This document shows positions 4,998-5,542 of a DNA stretch of 5,542 nucleotides, in pieces. Every line of letters starts with the position of its first letter. The stretch's first letter is position 1. The notes under the pieces are model-generated. The model saw only the letters and a list, made by a program, of their open reading frames with translations. It was not told the origin of the DNA and searched no databases. Position numbers and translations under genes: made by a program. This DNA is from an uncultured Nitrososphaerota archaeon (GTDB lineage: Bacteria > Bacillota > Clostridia > Oscillospirales > Ruminococcaceae), in the NCBI GenBank assembly GCA_934869045.1, contig CAKXAF010000089.1:3834-9375 (forward strand), in the 5' to 3' direction.

Positions 4998-5542
4998 TCA
5001 GCCGTTGATGGAGGCGGGAGATTTTTCTGTGATGACCTTCAAGGCGGGTTCGTCAGCGACCACGATGACGTCGGGGTGCAGCTGGAGCACCGACGCGGGC
5101 ACCTGGGGAGTGATGGCTCCGCAGCAGGCGCGGTAAAGAATATCGGCCTTTCCCTCTCCGTTGGCAATGAGGAGAATTTTGCGGGATTTCATGATGGATT
5201 GGATGCCCATGGTGTAAGCCTGCTTCGGCACGTCGTCGATGGACTGGAAGAAGCGGGCGTTGGACTCGATGGTTTTGGGATCCAGGTTCACGCAGTTGGT
5301 GCCCTTTTTAAACTCAGGGGCGGGTTCATTGAAGCCGATGTGGCCGGTGAGGCCGATACCCAACAACTGGATGTCCACGCCGCCCATGGCTTCGATCACC
5401 GCGTCGTAGCGGGCGCATTCCTTATCCGCGTCCGGCTCCATGCCGTTGGGGACGTTGGTGTTGGCCGGGTCAATGTTGATGTGGCGGAAGAGATTTTCCC
5501 GCATGAAGTAGGCATAGCTCTGATCGTTGTCCGGGGTCAGGC
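4998..5542 (-). CDS. nagB: Glucosamine-6-phosphate deaminase, C-terminal part (5' end cut by the window)
   Basis: The last 180 residues are visible; about 75 N-terminal residues lie beyond the right edge, including the loop with the catalytic base (D72 in E. coli NagB). The enzyme converts glucosamine-6-phosphate to fructose-6-phosphate and ammonia, feeding amino sugars into glycolysis. The match is clear from SYAYFMRENLFRHINI, the active-site motif GHIGFNEP with the counterparts of E. coli H143 and E148, NARFFQSIDDVPKQAYTMGI, and the C-terminal VLQLHPDVIVVADEPA. The ATG at 5504 is internal, since the frame stays open upstream through DNDQSYAYF. The residue matching E. coli D141 is threonine (LTGHIGF); Bacillus-type enzymes usually have asparagine. 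A hairpin follows the gene. Whether nagA or a transporter precedes it cannot be seen. Confidence 0.94.
   Translation of the reverse strand, partial: LTPDNDQSYAYFMRENLFRHINIDPANTNVPNGMEPDADKECARYDAVIEAMGGVDIQLLGIGLTGHIGFNEPAPEFKKGTNCVNLDPKTIESNARFFQSIDDVPKQAYTMGIQSIMKSRKILLIANGEGKADILYRACCGAITPQVPASVLQLHPDVIVVADEPALKVITEKSPASING

Overview
The window looks like chromosomal DNA from a GC-moderate member of the Clostridia (Bacillota), probably Oscillospiraceae-like. This rests on strong AGGAGG-type ribosome binding sites, AT-rich intergenic DNA beside GC-rich genes, a YesN-type response regulator, a DUF2089 protein and a Firmicutes-style NagB. The taxon is an inference; no marker gene is present.

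Layout, left to right. (1) 1-891, minus: N-terminal 297 codons of a REC-domain response regulator of the YesN/AraC type, whose C-terminal output domain lies beyond the left edge. (2) 892-1349: an AT-rich stretch with an 11-bp inverted repeat, then a decayed, frameshifted remnant on the plus strand of a second alpha/beta hydrolase. (3) 1350-2297, minus: an intact membrane-anchored alpha/beta hydrolase. (4) 2298-2692: about 400 bases without a convincing protein gene. It is densely structured: a hairpin-rich leader for the hydrolase, two divergent promoters with overlapping -10 boxes, and a candidate structured RNA of about 205 nt on the plus strand ending in a U tract. (5) 2693-3261, plus: a near-consensus promoter driving a two-gene operon (short DUF2089 regulator and a 51-residue membrane protein), closed by a strong terminator. 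(6) 3256-3984, minus: membrane-anchored N-acetylmuramoyl-L-alanine amidase. (7) 4217-4831, minus: class I SAM-dependent methyltransferase with its own terminator. (8) 4998-5542, minus: C-terminal 180 residues of glucosamine-6-phosphate deaminase (NagB), running off the right edge.

The genes do not form one pathway. NagB (amino-sugar catabolism) and the amidase (peptidoglycan cleavage) both touch cell-wall material, but a terminator and separate transcription argue against one operon. The most interesting part is 2298-2692, where the structure is not explained by proteins; the best reading is a plus-strand non-coding RNA transcribed divergently from the hydrolase. The family of that RNA could not be assigned from sequence alone.
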